64,000 nt of DNA from Bosea sp. NBC_00550 (GTDB taxonomy: Bacteria > Pseudomonadota > Alphaproteobacteria > Rhizobiales > Beijerinckiaceae). The stretch is from NCBI RefSeq assembly GCF_026020075.1, contig NZ_CP102772.1, positions 2,480,001-2,544,000 on the forward strand, read 5' to 3'. The translations under genes were made by a program, and so were the position numbers. Below the pieces are notes generated by a model. The model worked only from the letters and a program-made list of their open reading frames with translations. It did not search any database and was not told the DNA's origin. Below, piece after piece: positions 51,191 through 60,395 of this stretch (positions within the stretch are counted from its first letter, which is position 1; each line of letters begins with the position of its first letter).

Positions 51191-52042
51191 ATGGACCAGG
51201 AAACGATCGATCTCGTCGCGTTCGACGAATGCCATCTCGATGGCGCCGTTCTGCTCTCGCGCGAGGCGGGCTGGCCCCATCGGCGCGAGGACTGGGCGAT
51301 GCTGCTGGCCCTCAGCCACGGCTTCGTTGCACTCCAGGGCGATGTCGTGGTCGGCACTGCGATGTTGACGCCCTTCGGAGACGTTCGCGCGACCGTCAAC
51401 ATGGTCATCGTCGCAGCCAGCATGCGCGGACGCGGGCTTGGCCGGAAGCTGATGGATGCCGCCCTGCAAGCCTGTGGTGCGCGCGAATGCCGTCTCACCG
51501 CGACCGCTGACGGCCTGCCTCTCTATGAGAAGCTCGGGTTCAATGCGACGCATGAGATCCGCCAGCACCAGGGCATCCCCGCGCCGCTGCCGGCGGACGC
51601 CGCGAACGATGCCATCGAGCTGGATTGGGCCGGTCCGGAGAACTTCCCCGCGGTCGTCGCGCTCGACCTGGAGGCGCAGGGGATTGATCGCCGCCCTCTG
51701 CTCAGGCTCCTGGCCGAAGCCGGGCGAATGGTCGTGCTGCGGGAAGCCGGCCGGATCGTCGGCTACGCCGCGCTGCGTCCGTTCGGCCGCGGCGAGGTGA
51801 TCGGACCGGTTGTCGCGAATACCCTGGAACAGGCGCAGAACCTCATGAGCTTCCTGATCGCCAGCCGCCCCGGCGCCTTCCTGCGCGTCGACACGGCCGA
51901 ATGGCATGAGCTTTCGCCATGGCTTTCCGCACGTGGCCTCGTTGGCGTCGGCGGCGGCATCGCCATGCGCCGCAACGCGGTAAGCCGGCAGCCGCTCGGC
52001 CCCGCCAAACCCTTCGCTCTCGCCAGTCAGGCGCTCGGATAA
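51191..52042 (+). CDS. Tandem GNAT-family N-acetyltransferase (copy B)
   Basis: A 283-residue paralogue of the protein at 41058. The first GNAT has HLDGAVLLSREAGWPHRREDWAM (compare SVGWPHRNSDWQML in copy A), then VNMVIVAASMRGRGLGRKLMDAALQ (acetyl-CoA loop) and LYEKLGFNATHEI. The second half has GPENFPAVVALDLEAQGIDR, AALRPFGRGEVIGPVVANT (compare ALCRPFGRGHVLGPIVAAS) and ends FALASQALG. ATG 51191 opens the conserved part. It precedes an aminotransferase by 14 bases. Confidence 0.8.
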   Translation: MDQETIDLVAFDECHLDGAVLLSREAGWPHRREDWAMLLALSHGFVALQGDVVVGTAMLTPFGDVRATVNMVIVAASMRGRGLGRKLMDAALQACGARECRLTATADGLPLYEKLGFNATHEIRQHQGIPAPLPADAANDAIELDWAGPENFPAVVALDLEAQGIDRRPLLRLLAEAGRMVVLREAGRIVGYAALRPFGRGEVIGPVVANTLEQAQNLMSFLIASRPGAFLRVDTAEWHELSPWLSARGLVGVGGGIAMRRNAVSRQPLGPAKPFALASQALG

Positions 52043-52056
52043 GCAGGAGACCCGCC

Positions 52057-53433
52057 ATGTTGAGCAATTCCCTGATCGAACTCGATCGCGAGCACTGGAT
52101 TCACCCGGTCGCTTCCTATCGCGGCCATGAGAAGGCAGGCGTGCGCGTGCTGCGCTCTGCGAAGGGCGCCACCATCACGGACGCTTCCGGCAAGCAGCTC
52201 ATCGATGGTTTCGCCGGGCTGTGGTGCGTGAATGCCGGCTACGGCCATGAGAGCATCGTCGAGGCCGCCGCGAACCAGATGCGCGAACTGGCCTATGCGA
52301 CGGGCTATTTCGGCCTCGGCTCCGAGCCCGCGATCCGGTTGGCGGCCGAGCTCGCCGAGCGTTCGCCCGGCGACCTGAACCGCGTCTACTTCACGCTCGG
52401 CGGTTCCGACGCCGTCGACAGCACGGTCCGCTTCATCCGCTATTACCAGCAGGCGCGCGGCAAGCCGGAGAAGGACCAGTTCATCTCGATGGAGCAGGGC
52501 TATCACGGCTCCTCGACCGTCGGCGCCGGCCTGACCGCCCTGCCCGCCTTCCATGCCGGCTTCGGCGTGCCCTATGATTGGCAGCACAAGATTCCGTCGC
52601 ATTACACCTATCGCAACCCGGTGGGCTCCGCGCCTGAAGCCGTCATCGCGGCCTCGCTGGCAGCGCTTCGGACCAAGGTCGACGCAGTGGGAGGCCCCGA
52701 TCGCGTCGCGGCCTTCTATTGCGAGCCGATCCAGGGCTCAGGCGGCGTGCTGGTTCCGCCGCCCGGCTGGGTCAAGGCGATCCGCGAGCTCTGCCGCGAG
52801 CTCGACATCCTCTTCGTCGCCGACGAGGTCATCACCGGTTTCGGACGTACCGGCCCGCTCTTCGCTTGCGAGGACGAAGATATCGTCCCCGACCTGATGA
52901 CCGTCGCGAAGGGGCTGACCTCTGGCTATGTGCCGATGGGCGCCGTGCTGATGTCCCAGAAGGTCTACGACGTCATCGCGGACGGCTCGGGCGCGGCCGC
53001 GGTGGGCCATGGCTACACCTATTCGGCCCATCCGGTCAGTGCCGCGGTCGGCCTCGAGGTGCTCAGGCTTTACGAGAACGGCCTGCTCGACAACGGTCGC
53101 AAGGCCGGCGCGCGCCTCATGGCAGGCCTGGAAAGCCTCGGGGACCATCCCCTCGTCGGCGAAGTGCGCGGCCGCGGCATGCTGGCCGCCGTCGAACTCG
53201 TGACCGACAAGGCCAGGAAGACGCCACTTCCCGCCGCTGCCGTGCCGGCCCAACGCATCTTCGACCGGGCCTGGGACAAGGGCCTCGTCATCCGCGCCTT
53301 TGGCAACGGCGTACTGGGCTATGCCCCGCCGCTATGCTGCACCGAGGCCGAGATCGACGCGATCGTCGAGCGGACCCGCGCGACGCTCGACGAGACATTG
53401 GCCGACCCGGATGTGCGCGCCGCGATGGCGTGA
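52057..53433 (+). CDS. Class III aminotransferase (omega-amine/putrescine type)
   Basis: A 458-residue PLP enzyme. Recognised by DASGKQLIDGFAGLWCVNAGYG, GYHGSSTVGAGLTALPAFHA, EPIQGSGGVLVPPPGW, LFVADEVITGFGRTGPLFA and the PLP Lys in MTVAKGLTSGYVPMGAV. The GLWCVNAGYG and FGLGSEPAIRLAAEL strings match the omega-amino acid:pyruvate and putrescine/spermidine aminotransferases. Together with the ALDH pair it could turn a diamine or omega-amino acid into a carboxylate. RBS GCAGGAGA precedes ATG 52057. Confidence 0.88.
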   Translation: MLSNSLIELDREHWIHPVASYRGHEKAGVRVLRSAKGATITDASGKQLIDGFAGLWCVNAGYGHESIVEAAANQMRELAYATGYFGLGSEPAIRLAAELAERSPGDLNRVYFTLGGSDAVDSTVRFIRYYQQARGKPEKDQFISMEQGYHGSSTVGAGLTALPAFHAGFGVPYDWQHKIPSHYTYRNPVGSAPEAVIAASLAALRTKVDAVGGPDRVAAFYCEPIQGSGGVLVPPPGWVKAIRELCRELDILFVADEVITGFGRTGPLFACEDEDIVPDLMTVAKGLTSGYVPMGAVLMSQKVYDVIADGSGAAAVGHGYTYSAHPVSAAVGLEVLRLYENGLLDNGRKAGARLMAGLESLGDHPLVGEVRGRGMLAAVELVTDKARKTPLPAAAVPAQRIFDRAWDKGLVIRAFGNGVLGYAPPLCCTEAEIDAIVERTRATLDETLADPDVRAAMA

Positions 53434-53716
53434 GACGGCCGAACACTCACGACAGCGATCCCTGGGAGAACATTCTTCCCCGGGGAGCCGATATTCCGCC
53501 AAGGCTGCGAATTCGGAATTTTGTGCCGCGCGGTTTTCGACATTCAGCGAATCCGGCGAGCCGACAGTGAGAAACTCGAAAGAGGCCGGCGAAGAACGGT
53601 CCGGGAACAGAGCACAACCGTTACGACCAGGGGCCAAGCAGCCCGGCGACGACGCGACTGCGCTTGCTGACGACCACGAATTCCCGCCTGCGACCGGCGG
53701 GGGAAGCGGAGAGGCG

Positions 53717-54433
53717 ATGGCTAAGAATTTCGGCGACTTCCGCTATATGACGTTCGACGTCGTGGGCACGCTGATCGATTTCGAGGGCGGCCTCGTCGAT
53801 TGTCTGGCGGAGATCGCCCGCGAGGCCGGAGCGCCCTTCGATGGCGAGCAAGCCCTCAGCCTCTACCGAGCGGCCCGGTACATGCCCGATGTACAGCATT
53901 TCCCCGACGATCTCGCCCGCGTCTACGGTTTGATCGCACCGAAGCTCGGCCTGCCGACCGACGAAAGCCATGCCCGGCGCCTGCGCGACTCCGTCAAGGA
54001 CTGGCGCCCCTTCCCGGACAGTGCCGACGCACTTGCCCGCTTGTCGAAGCGCTACAAGCTGATCGCGATGACCAATGCCCAGCGCTGGGCGTTCGAGCAT
54101 TTCGCCAGCGCGCTCGGAAACCCGTTCTATGCCGGCTTCACCGTCGACGATACCGGCACGGAAAAGCCCGACCCGGCCTTCTTCGAGCAGGTCTTCGCCT
54201 TCGTCGAGAAGGATGGCGGCTCGCGCGAGCAGATCCTGCATGTCGCGCAGAGCCAGTACCATGACATCGGAATCTCCCGGAAGTTGGGCCTGACCAATTG
54301 CTGGATCCAGCGACGGCACGCCCAACCCGGCTATGGCGGCACGATCGAGCCTGAACGCTTCACCGAACCCGACTTCCACTTCACCTCGATGGGCGCGCTC
54401 GCCGACGCTGCCGAGGGCAGTCTGGTAGCCTGA
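53717..54433 (+). CDS. Type II HAD hydrolase (haloacid dehalogenase-like), copy B
   Basis: A 238-residue HAD protein. Motif I is MTFDVVGTLIDF, motif II LIAMTNAQRWAFEHF, motif III TGTEKPDPAFF, and HVAQSQYHDIGISRKLGLTNCWIQRR carries the late Asp. It is a distant paralogue of copy A. As there, the residue before GTL is not Tyr, so it is better called a HAD-like phosphatase or dehalogenase of unknown substrate. ATG 53717 has GGAGAGG at good distance; the 283-base gap before it holds no gene and probably a promoter. Confidence 0.8.
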   Translation: MAKNFGDFRYMTFDVVGTLIDFEGGLVDCLAEIAREAGAPFDGEQALSLYRAARYMPDVQHFPDDLARVYGLIAPKLGLPTDESHARRLRDSVKDWRPFPDSADALARLSKRYKLIAMTNAQRWAFEHFASALGNPFYAGFTVDDTGTEKPDPAFFEQVFAFVEKDGGSREQILHVAQSQYHDIGISRKLGLTNCWIQRRHAQPGYGGTIEPERFTEPDFHFTSMGALADAAEGSLVA

Positions 54434-54491
54434 AGGAACCCGTAACGAAGAAGACCAACGCCGGAACAACGGCGCAAATCAGAACAGGGGA

Positions 54492-56111
54492 ATGAGCATG
54501 ACCGATAAGATTTCTTCCAGCTGGACGAGCGCCGACGACTCCTTCGTCGAAAATGCGATCCGCCGCGGCGCCAGCCGCCGCGACCTCCTGCAGATGCTGA
54601 TGGCCGGCGGCCTCGCCGCCTCCGCCAGCAGCCTCGTGCTGGCGCGCGCCACCTCCGCGCTCGCGGCGACGCCGGTCAAGGGCGGCAACCTGAAGGCTGC
54701 CGGCTGGTCCTCCTCGACCGCCGACACGCTCGACCCGGCCAAGGCCTCGCTGTCGACGGACTATGTCCGCTGCTGCGCCTTCTACAACCGCCTGACCTTC
54801 CTGGACGGCGACGGCAAGCTGCAGATGGAGCTCGCCGACAAGTTCGAGACCAAGGACGCCAAGGTCTGGACCGTCACGCTCAAGAAGGGCGTCACCTTCC
54901 ATGACGGCAAGCCGCTGACCTCGGCCGACGTCATCTACTCGTTGAAGCGCCATCTCGATCCGGCCGTCGGCTCGAAGTCGAACTCGCTTGCGAAGCAGAT
55001 GACGGAGTTCAAGGCTGTCGATCCGCTGACCGTCGAGATCACGCTTGCGGCGCCGAACGGCGACCTGCCGACCATCCTGTCGACGCACCACTTCATGATC
55101 ATCGCCGACGGCACCACGAACTTCGCCAAGGCGAACGGCACCGGCGCCTTCACCTGCGAGTCCTTCGAGCCCGGCGTGCGCTCGATCGCCGTCAGGAACA
55201 AGAACTACTTCAAGTCCGGCGGCGCGAACCTCGACTCCTTCGAGTTCTTCGCGATCACCGACGACACCGCGCGCGTCAACGCGCTGCTCTCGGGCGATAT
55301 CCAGATGGCCGCCGCGATCAACCCGCGCTCGATGCGCCTGGTCGAGAGCCAACCGAACGTGGTGCTGTCGAAGACCACGACCGGCAACTACACCGACCTC
55401 AACATGCGGCTGGACATGGCGCCCGGCAACAAGGCGGATTTCGTGGCGGGCATGAAATACCTGCTCAACCGCGAGCAGATCCAGAAATCGGCGCTTCGTG
55501 GCCTGGCCGAGATCGCCAACGACCAGCCCGTTCCGCCGATGAACGTCTATCACAACAAGGACCTGAAGCCGAAGGCGTTCGACCCCGAGCGCGCCAAGTC
55601 GCTCTTCCAGAAGGCGGGTGTTCTCGGCCAGTCGATCCCGATCGTCGCCTCGGATGCCGCCGGCTCCTCGGTCGACATGGCCGTGCTGATCCAGCAGGCC
55701 GGCAACGCGATCGGCATGAAGTTCGACATCCAGCGCGTTCCCTCGGACGGCTACTGGTCGAACTACTGGCTGAAGGCCCCGGTCCATTTCGGCAACATCA
55801 ACCCGCGGCCGACGCCGGACATCCTATTCTCGCTGCTCTACGCCTCCACGGCGCCTTGGAACGAGAGCCAGTACAAGTCCGAGAAGTTCGACAAGATGCT
55901 GCTCGAGGCACGCGGCTCGCTCGACGAAGCCAAGCGCAAGCAGATCTATGGCGAGATGCAGGTGATGGTCGCCGACGAGGCCGGCACCGCGATCCCGGTC
56001 TACATCTCGAATGTCGACGCCATCTCGAACAAGCTCAAGGGCCTGCTCCCCAATCCGCTTGGCGGGATGATGGGCTACGCCTTCGCCGAGTACGTCTGGC
56101 TCGAAGGCTAA
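54492..56111 (+). CDS. Dipeptide/opine-type ABC substrate-binding protein
   Basis: A 539-residue SBP_bac_5 protein. The Tat-type signal is ASRRDLLQMLMAGGLAASASS, with cleavage near ALAA. The mature protein has GWSSSTADTLDPAKASLSTDYV, WTVTLKKGVTFHDGKPLTSADVIYSLKR (the family hallmark) and NGTGAFTCESFEPG. Such proteins bind peptides, opines or other compounds with amine groups. It heads a complete five-domain importer (binding protein, two permeases, double ATPase) whose genes follow with short gaps. Confidence 0.92.
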   Translation: MSMTDKISSSWTSADDSFVENAIRRGASRRDLLQMLMAGGLAASASSLVLARATSALAATPVKGGNLKAAGWSSSTADTLDPAKASLSTDYVRCCAFYNRLTFLDGDGKLQMELADKFETKDAKVWTVTLKKGVTFHDGKPLTSADVIYSLKRHLDPAVGSKSNSLAKQMTEFKAVDPLTVEITLAAPNGDLPTILSTHHFMIIADGTTNFAKANGTGAFTCESFEPGVRSIAVRNKNYFKSGGANLDSFEFFAITDDTARVNALLSGDIQMAAAINPRSMRLVESQPNVVLSKTTTGNYTDLNMRLDMAPGNKADFVAGMKYLLNREQIQKSALRGLAEIANDQPVPPMNVYHNKDLKPKAFDPERAKSLFQKAGVLGQSIPIVASDAAGSSVDMAVLIQQAGNAIGMKFDIQRVPSDGYWSNYWLKAPVHFGNINPRPTPDILFSLLYASTAPWNESQYKSEKFDKMLLEARGSLDEAKRKQIYGEMQVMVADEAGTAIPVYISNVDAISNKLKGLLPNPLGGMMGYAFAEYVWLEG

Positions 56112-56199
56112 AGCCCTTTTCTCCTGCGGGCCGGGCGCGTGCGTCCGGCCCCCCTTTCGTGTCACACTCCACCTGGAGGTGTCAGCTGCGGGAGCGTCG

Positions 56200-57150
56200 A
56201 TGAACCTTCACCTGTGGTCCCTGCTGGGCGGACGGCTGCTCGTCGCGTTGCTGACGCTGCTGATCGTCTCCTTCGTGGTGTTCTGCGCCACCCAGATCCT
56301 GCCCGGCGACGTGGCGGAGGTGCTGCTCGGCCAGGCGGCGACGCCTGAGGCCGTGGCGGGCTTGCGCGCGGCGATGCATCTCAACGACCCGGCGATCCTG
56401 CGCTTCTTCCGCTGGCTCGGCGGCATGCTGACAGGCGATCTCGGCATTTCCTACGCCAATAACCGGCCGATCGCGGAGCTCATCGCCGGGCGCCTCAGCA
56501 ATTCGCTCCAGCTCGCGGCGGCAACCGCGCTCTTCTCGGTCCCGATCGCGCTCGCGCTCGGGATCACCTCCGCCATGCTGCGCGGCTCGCTTTACGACCG
56601 CTCGGTCACAATGGCGACGATCACGGTGATCTCGGTGCCGGAATTCATGATCGCAACCGCCGGCGTGCTGATCTTCGCGGTCTGGCTGAAATGGCTGCCG
56701 GCGCTTTCCTTCGCGCGGGATATCCACTCCTTCGGCGAGATGCTGCGCATCTACGCGATGCCGGTCTTCACGCTCAGCTTCGTCATCTCGGCCCAGATGA
56801 TCCGCATGTCGCGCGCCGCCGTCGTAGAGGCGCTCAACACGCCCTATGTCGAGATGGCGCAGCTCAAGGGCGCATCGCGCCCGCGGGTCGTGCTGCGCCA
56901 TGCGCTGCCCAACGCGCTCGGCCCCATCGTCAACGCCGTCGCGCTGTCGCTTTCCTATCTGCTCGGCGGCGTCATCATCGTCGAGACGATCTTCAACTAT
57001 CCCGGCATCGCCAAGTTGATGGTCGATGCCGTGGCGACACGAGACCTACCTCTCATCCAGAGCTGCGCGATGATCTTCTGCGTCGTCTACCTGCTCCTGA
57101 TCACGACGGCGGACGTCATCGCCATCCTGTCCAACCCGAAATTGCGCTGA
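56200..57150 (+). CDS. Dpp-type ABC permease 1 (DppB)
   Basis: A 316-residue permease: FCATQILPGDVAEVLLGQAATPEAV is the DppB-type N-terminal part, VEALNTPYVEMAQLKGASRPRVVLRHALPNALGP is the EAA loop, and LLGGVIIVETIFNYPGIAKLMVDAV the last signature. Six helices are expected. ATG 56200 has GGGAGCG upstream; GTG 56179 is a less likely alternative. Confidence 0.92.
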   Translation: MNLHLWSLLGGRLLVALLTLLIVSFVVFCATQILPGDVAEVLLGQAATPEAVAGLRAAMHLNDPAILRFFRWLGGMLTGDLGISYANNRPIAELIAGRLSNSLQLAAATALFSVPIALALGITSAMLRGSLYDRSVTMATITVISVPEFMIATAGVLIFAVWLKWLPALSFARDIHSFGEMLRIYAMPVFTLSFVISAQMIRMSRAAVVEALNTPYVEMAQLKGASRPRVVLRHALPNALGPIVNAVALSLSYLLGGVIIVETIFNYPGIAKLMVDAVATRDLPLIQSCAMIFCVVYLLLITTADVIAILSNPKLR

Positions 57151-57152
57151 CC

Positions 57153-58010
57153 ATGGCCATCGACGCAGCCAATACGACAGCCGCCAGCCCGCGCCGAGCC
57201 GGGTATCGGTTCAACCTCACGGGCTGGATCAGCCTGATCATCATCTTGGCCTGGGCAACGGTCGCGATCCTCGCGCCGTATGTGACGCCCTATGGCATCA
57301 GCGACATCGTCGACACAGACTATTTCGGCTCGATGAGCCTGCAGTTTCCGCTCGGGACGGATTATCTCGGCCGCGACATGCTCTCGCGCATCATGTTCGG
57401 CGCGCGCTACACCGTCGGCATCTCGCTGGCGGCGACGCTGATCGCCTGCACCATCGGCGTCACGCTCGGCATGGCGGCGGCCGTAACCGGTGGCTGGTTC
57501 GACACGGTGCTGAGCCGCTTCGTCGATGCGCTCAGCTCGATCCCCAGCAAGCTGTTCGCTCTCGTCGCCGTTGCCGGCGTCGGTTCCTCGATCCCTGTGC
57601 TGATGCTGATCCTCGGCATCATCTACACGCCCGGCTCCTATCGCTTCGCCCGGGCGCTCGCGGTCAACGTCAACACCACGGATTTCGTCACCGTGGCGCG
57701 CATCCGCGGCGAGAGGCTGAGCTACCTGATCCGCGCCGAAATCCTGCCCAACATCGCCGGGCCCGTGCTGGCCGATGTCGGGCTGCGCTTCGTCTTCATC
57801 GTGCTGCTTTTGTCCGGCCTGTCCTTCCTCGGCCTCGGCGTGCAGCCGCCGGAGGCCGACTGGGGCTCGCTGGTGCGCGAGAATATCGGCGGGCTGCCGT
57901 TCGGCTCGCCGGCCGTGATGGCGCCTTCCTTCGCCATCGCCAGCCTGACGATCGCGGTGAACCTGCTGATCGACAACCTGCCGCAGAAGATCCGCGACCG
58001 GAGCGAATGA
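57153..58010 (+). CDS. Dpp-type ABC permease 2 (DppC)
   Basis: A 285-residue permease with a short cytoplasmic tail, then ISLIIILAWATVAILAPYVTPYG, PLGTDYLGRDMLSRIMFGARYTVGIS (DppC hallmark), VARIRGERLSYLIRAEILPNIAGPV (EAA-like loop) and LSFLGLGVQPPEADWGSLVREN. It starts 3 bases after permease 1 and overlaps the ATPase start by four bases. Confidence 0.92.
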   Translation: MAIDAANTTAASPRRAGYRFNLTGWISLIIILAWATVAILAPYVTPYGISDIVDTDYFGSMSLQFPLGTDYLGRDMLSRIMFGARYTVGISLAATLIACTIGVTLGMAAAVTGGWFDTVLSRFVDALSSIPSKLFALVAVAGVGSSIPVLMLILGIIYTPGSYRFARALAVNVNTTDFVTVARIRGERLSYLIRAEILPNIAGPVLADVGLRFVFIVLLLSGLSFLGLGVQPPEADWGSLVRENIGGLPFGSPAVMAPSFAIASLTIAVNLLIDNLPQKIRDRSE

Positions 58011-59677
58011 TGAGCCCTCTCGTCGAAATCCGGAACCTCAAGGTCGAGGCGACCACCGATGCCGGCCGCCGCGTCGAAATCATCAAGGGCGTGAGCTTCG
58101 AGATCGCGCCCGGCGAGATCGTCGCGCTGATCGGCGAGAGCGGCTCGGGCAAGACCACGATCGCGCTGACCCTGCTCGGCTACACGCGCGCAGGCTGCCG
58201 CATCACCGGCGGCAGCGTGCGCATCGACGGCCGCGACATGGCCGCCTTGCCGGAGAAGGAGCGAACAAAGGTCCGCGGCGTCACGGTCTCCTATGTGCCG
58301 CAGAGCGCGGCCGCTGCCTTCAATCCGGCGCAGCGGATCATGGACCAGGTGATCGAGATCACCCGCATCCATGAGCTGATGCCGCGTGCCGAGGCCGAGG
58401 CCAAGGCGGTGGACCTGTTCCGTGCGCTCTCACTGCCCTCGCCCGAGACGATCGGCGGGCGCTATCCGCACCAGGTTTCCGGCGGCCAGTTGCAACGCTT
58501 GTCAGCGGCCATGGCGCTCATTGGCGATCCGAAGGTCGTGATCTTCGACGAACCGACGACCGCCCTCGACGTCACCACGCAGATCGAGGTCCTGCGCGCC
58601 TTCAAATCCGTGATGCGCCAGAGCCGGATGGCCGGCGTCTATGTTTCGCACGACCTGGCGGTCGTCGCCCAAATCGCCGACCGCATCGTCGTGCTCAAGG
58701 GCGGCGTCATCCAGGAAGTCGGTGCCACCGCACAGATCCTGTCGGCGCCGAAGCACCCCTACACTCAGGAACTGCTCGCCGCCTTCGCGCCGCCCGGGCG
58801 CGTCCCCGCACAAGTGGCGAGCCCGGAAGGCGCGGCTCCACGCCCCGTGCTGGAACTCGCATCCATCAGCGCCGGCTACGGCAAGCTGCAGGCGGACGGA
58901 ACGCCGCTGATCCTGGCCGTCGACAAAGTCAGCTTCAAGCTGGAGCGCGGGCGCAATCTCGGCATCATCGGCGAATCCGGCTGCGGAAAATCGACGCTCG
59001 CCCGCTCCATCGCCGGCATCATCCCACCCTCGTCCGGCACGATCGCCTTCAACGGCAAGCCAATGGCACCGCGGGCACAGGACCGCAGCGTCGATGAATT
59101 GCGCAAGCTGCAGATCGTGTTCCAGTCGGCAGATACCGCGCTGAACCCGGCCAAGTCGATCGAGGACATCCTGGGCCGGCCGCTTGCCTTCTACCACGGC
59201 CTGCGCGGCGCCGCCCGCGATGCGCGCATCGACCGGCTGCTCGAGCTGGTGCACTTGCCTCGCGCCCTGAAGCACCGGCTGCCGAGCGAATTGTCGGGCG
59301 GGCAGAAGCAGCGCGTGAACCTGGCACGAGCGCTGGCCGCCGATCCCGAACTGATCCTCTGCGACGAGATCACCTCCGCGCTCGACACCGTTGTGGCCGC
59401 GGCCATCATCGAGTTGCTCAAGGACCTGCAGCGCGAGCTCGGCCTGTCCTATCTCTTCATCAGCCACGACCTGACGACCGTGCAGGCGATCTGCGACGAG
59501 GTCGCGGTCATGTATCGCGGCGTGAAGGTCGAGCAGTTGCCGGCCGACCAGGTCGGCAAAGCCGGCGGCCACCCCTATGCGCGCCTGCTGATGTCGTCGG
59601 TACCCAAGCTCGACCCGGCCTGGCTCGACAAGCTCGAACGTGACCCGGAACTCGTCGCCGCCTTCTCGAAGCGCTGA
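58007..59677 (+). CDS. Fused double ABC ATPase (DppD-DppF type)
   Basis: A 556-residue protein with two complete nucleotide-binding domains. Domain 1 (1-260): Walker A GESGSGKTT, signature VSGGQLQRLSAAMAL, Walker B VVIFDEPTTALDV, switch VSHDLAVV. Domain 2 (about 285-540): Walker A GESGCGKST, signature LSGGQKQRVNLARAL, Walker B LILCDEITSALDT, ISHDLTTVQ. In many Dpp systems these are two genes; here one polypeptide should supply both sites. Domain 2 has Ile where Pro is usual in the DEPTSALD string. Two ATGs (58007, 58010) are possible; the first overlaps the permease stop. Confidence 0.93.
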   Translation: MMSPLVEIRNLKVEATTDAGRRVEIIKGVSFEIAPGEIVALIGESGSGKTTIALTLLGYTRAGCRITGGSVRIDGRDMAALPEKERTKVRGVTVSYVPQSAAAAFNPAQRIMDQVIEITRIHELMPRAEAEAKAVDLFRALSLPSPETIGGRYPHQVSGGQLQRLSAAMALIGDPKVVIFDEPTTALDVTTQIEVLRAFKSVMRQSRMAGVYVSHDLAVVAQIADRIVVLKGGVIQEVGATAQILSAPKHPYTQELLAAFAPPGRVPAQVASPEGAAPRPVLELASISAGYGKLQADGTPLILAVDKVSFKLERGRNLGIIGESGCGKSTLARSIAGIIPPSSGTIAFNGKPMAPRAQDRSVDELRKLQIVFQSADTALNPAKSIEDILGRPLAFYHGLRGAARDARIDRLLELVHLPRALKHRLPSELSGGQKQRVNLARALAADPELILCDEITSALDTVVAAAIIELLKDLQRELGLSYLFISHDLTTVQAICDEVAVMYRGVKVEQLPADQVGKAGGHPYARLLMSSVPKLDPAWLDKLERDPELVAAFSKR

Positions 59678-59684
59678 TGCGGCC

Positions 59685-60173
59685 CTAGCTCGCGGCCGTG
59701 ATCGGAAAGAGGCTCGTCAGCGGCATATGCGGCTTCACGATTGGTGATTTCAGCACGACGAAGCTGAAATATTTATCGATGCCGATATCAAGGTCGATCA
59801 GCCGTTCCATCAGCGTCTGGTATTCGATGATGCCGCTGGTCACGAACTTGACGAGATAGTCATAGCCGCCCGAGACCAGATGGCACTCGATCACCTGGTC
59901 GAGCTTTTCGATGGCGGCCAGGAAGCGCGCAAAATCGATCTGCCGGTGGTTCTTGAGGGTCACCTCGGTGAAGACCGTCAGCGTCTGGCCGAGCTTGCCG
60001 ATGTTGATGCGGGCGGAATAGCCGGTGATGTAGCCGTCCTGCTGCAGCTTCTTGACCCGCATCAGGCACGGGCTCGGCGACAGATTCACCAGCTCGGCCA
60101 GCTCGACATTGGTGATCCGACCGTTCTTCTGCAGCTCGTAGAGGATCTTGATGTCGATCTGGTCAAGCTTCAT
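59685..60173 (-). CDS. Lrp/AsnC-family regulator
   Basis: A 162-residue regulator. The N-terminal winged helix is LDQIDIKILYELQKNGRITNVELAELVNLSPSPCLMRVKKLQQDGYI, followed by the RAM/AsnC ligand domain (TLTVFTEVTLKNHRQIDFARF, VIECHLVSGGYDYLVKFV). Start ATG 60173 is preceded by GAGGGGGA; longer readings from 60233 lack conservation. It is divergent from the FAD oxidase at 60396 and probably activates or represses it, possibly with the amino-acid importer. Its 3' end is 7 bases from the end of the double ATPase gene. Confidence 0.9.
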   Translation of the reverse strand: MKLDQIDIKILYELQKNGRITNVELAELVNLSPSPCLMRVKKLQQDGYITGYSARINIGKLGQTLTVFTEVTLKNHRQIDFARFLAAIEKLDQVIECHLVSGGYDYLVKFVTSGIIEYQTLMERLIDLDIGIDKYFSFVVLKSPIVKPHMPLTSLFPITAAS

Positions 60174-60395
60174 GGGTGGTCCCCCTCGATCGACAAACAA
60201 GCCACGCTGCGCCTCGCGGCCCGGCGCTCCCACAGCAGATCATGCCGCAAACGATGCGCAGTGTCTAACAGGTGCCGGGCGCAGGCGATGTCAGAATTGG
60301 CCTGTCGAAACCGAAGGAAATGCCGTGGCGATCCGATCTGCGGTGCACACCCCCGGCGGTCAGCCGATAATCTCGCCTCCGCAAGGGAGACCGTG

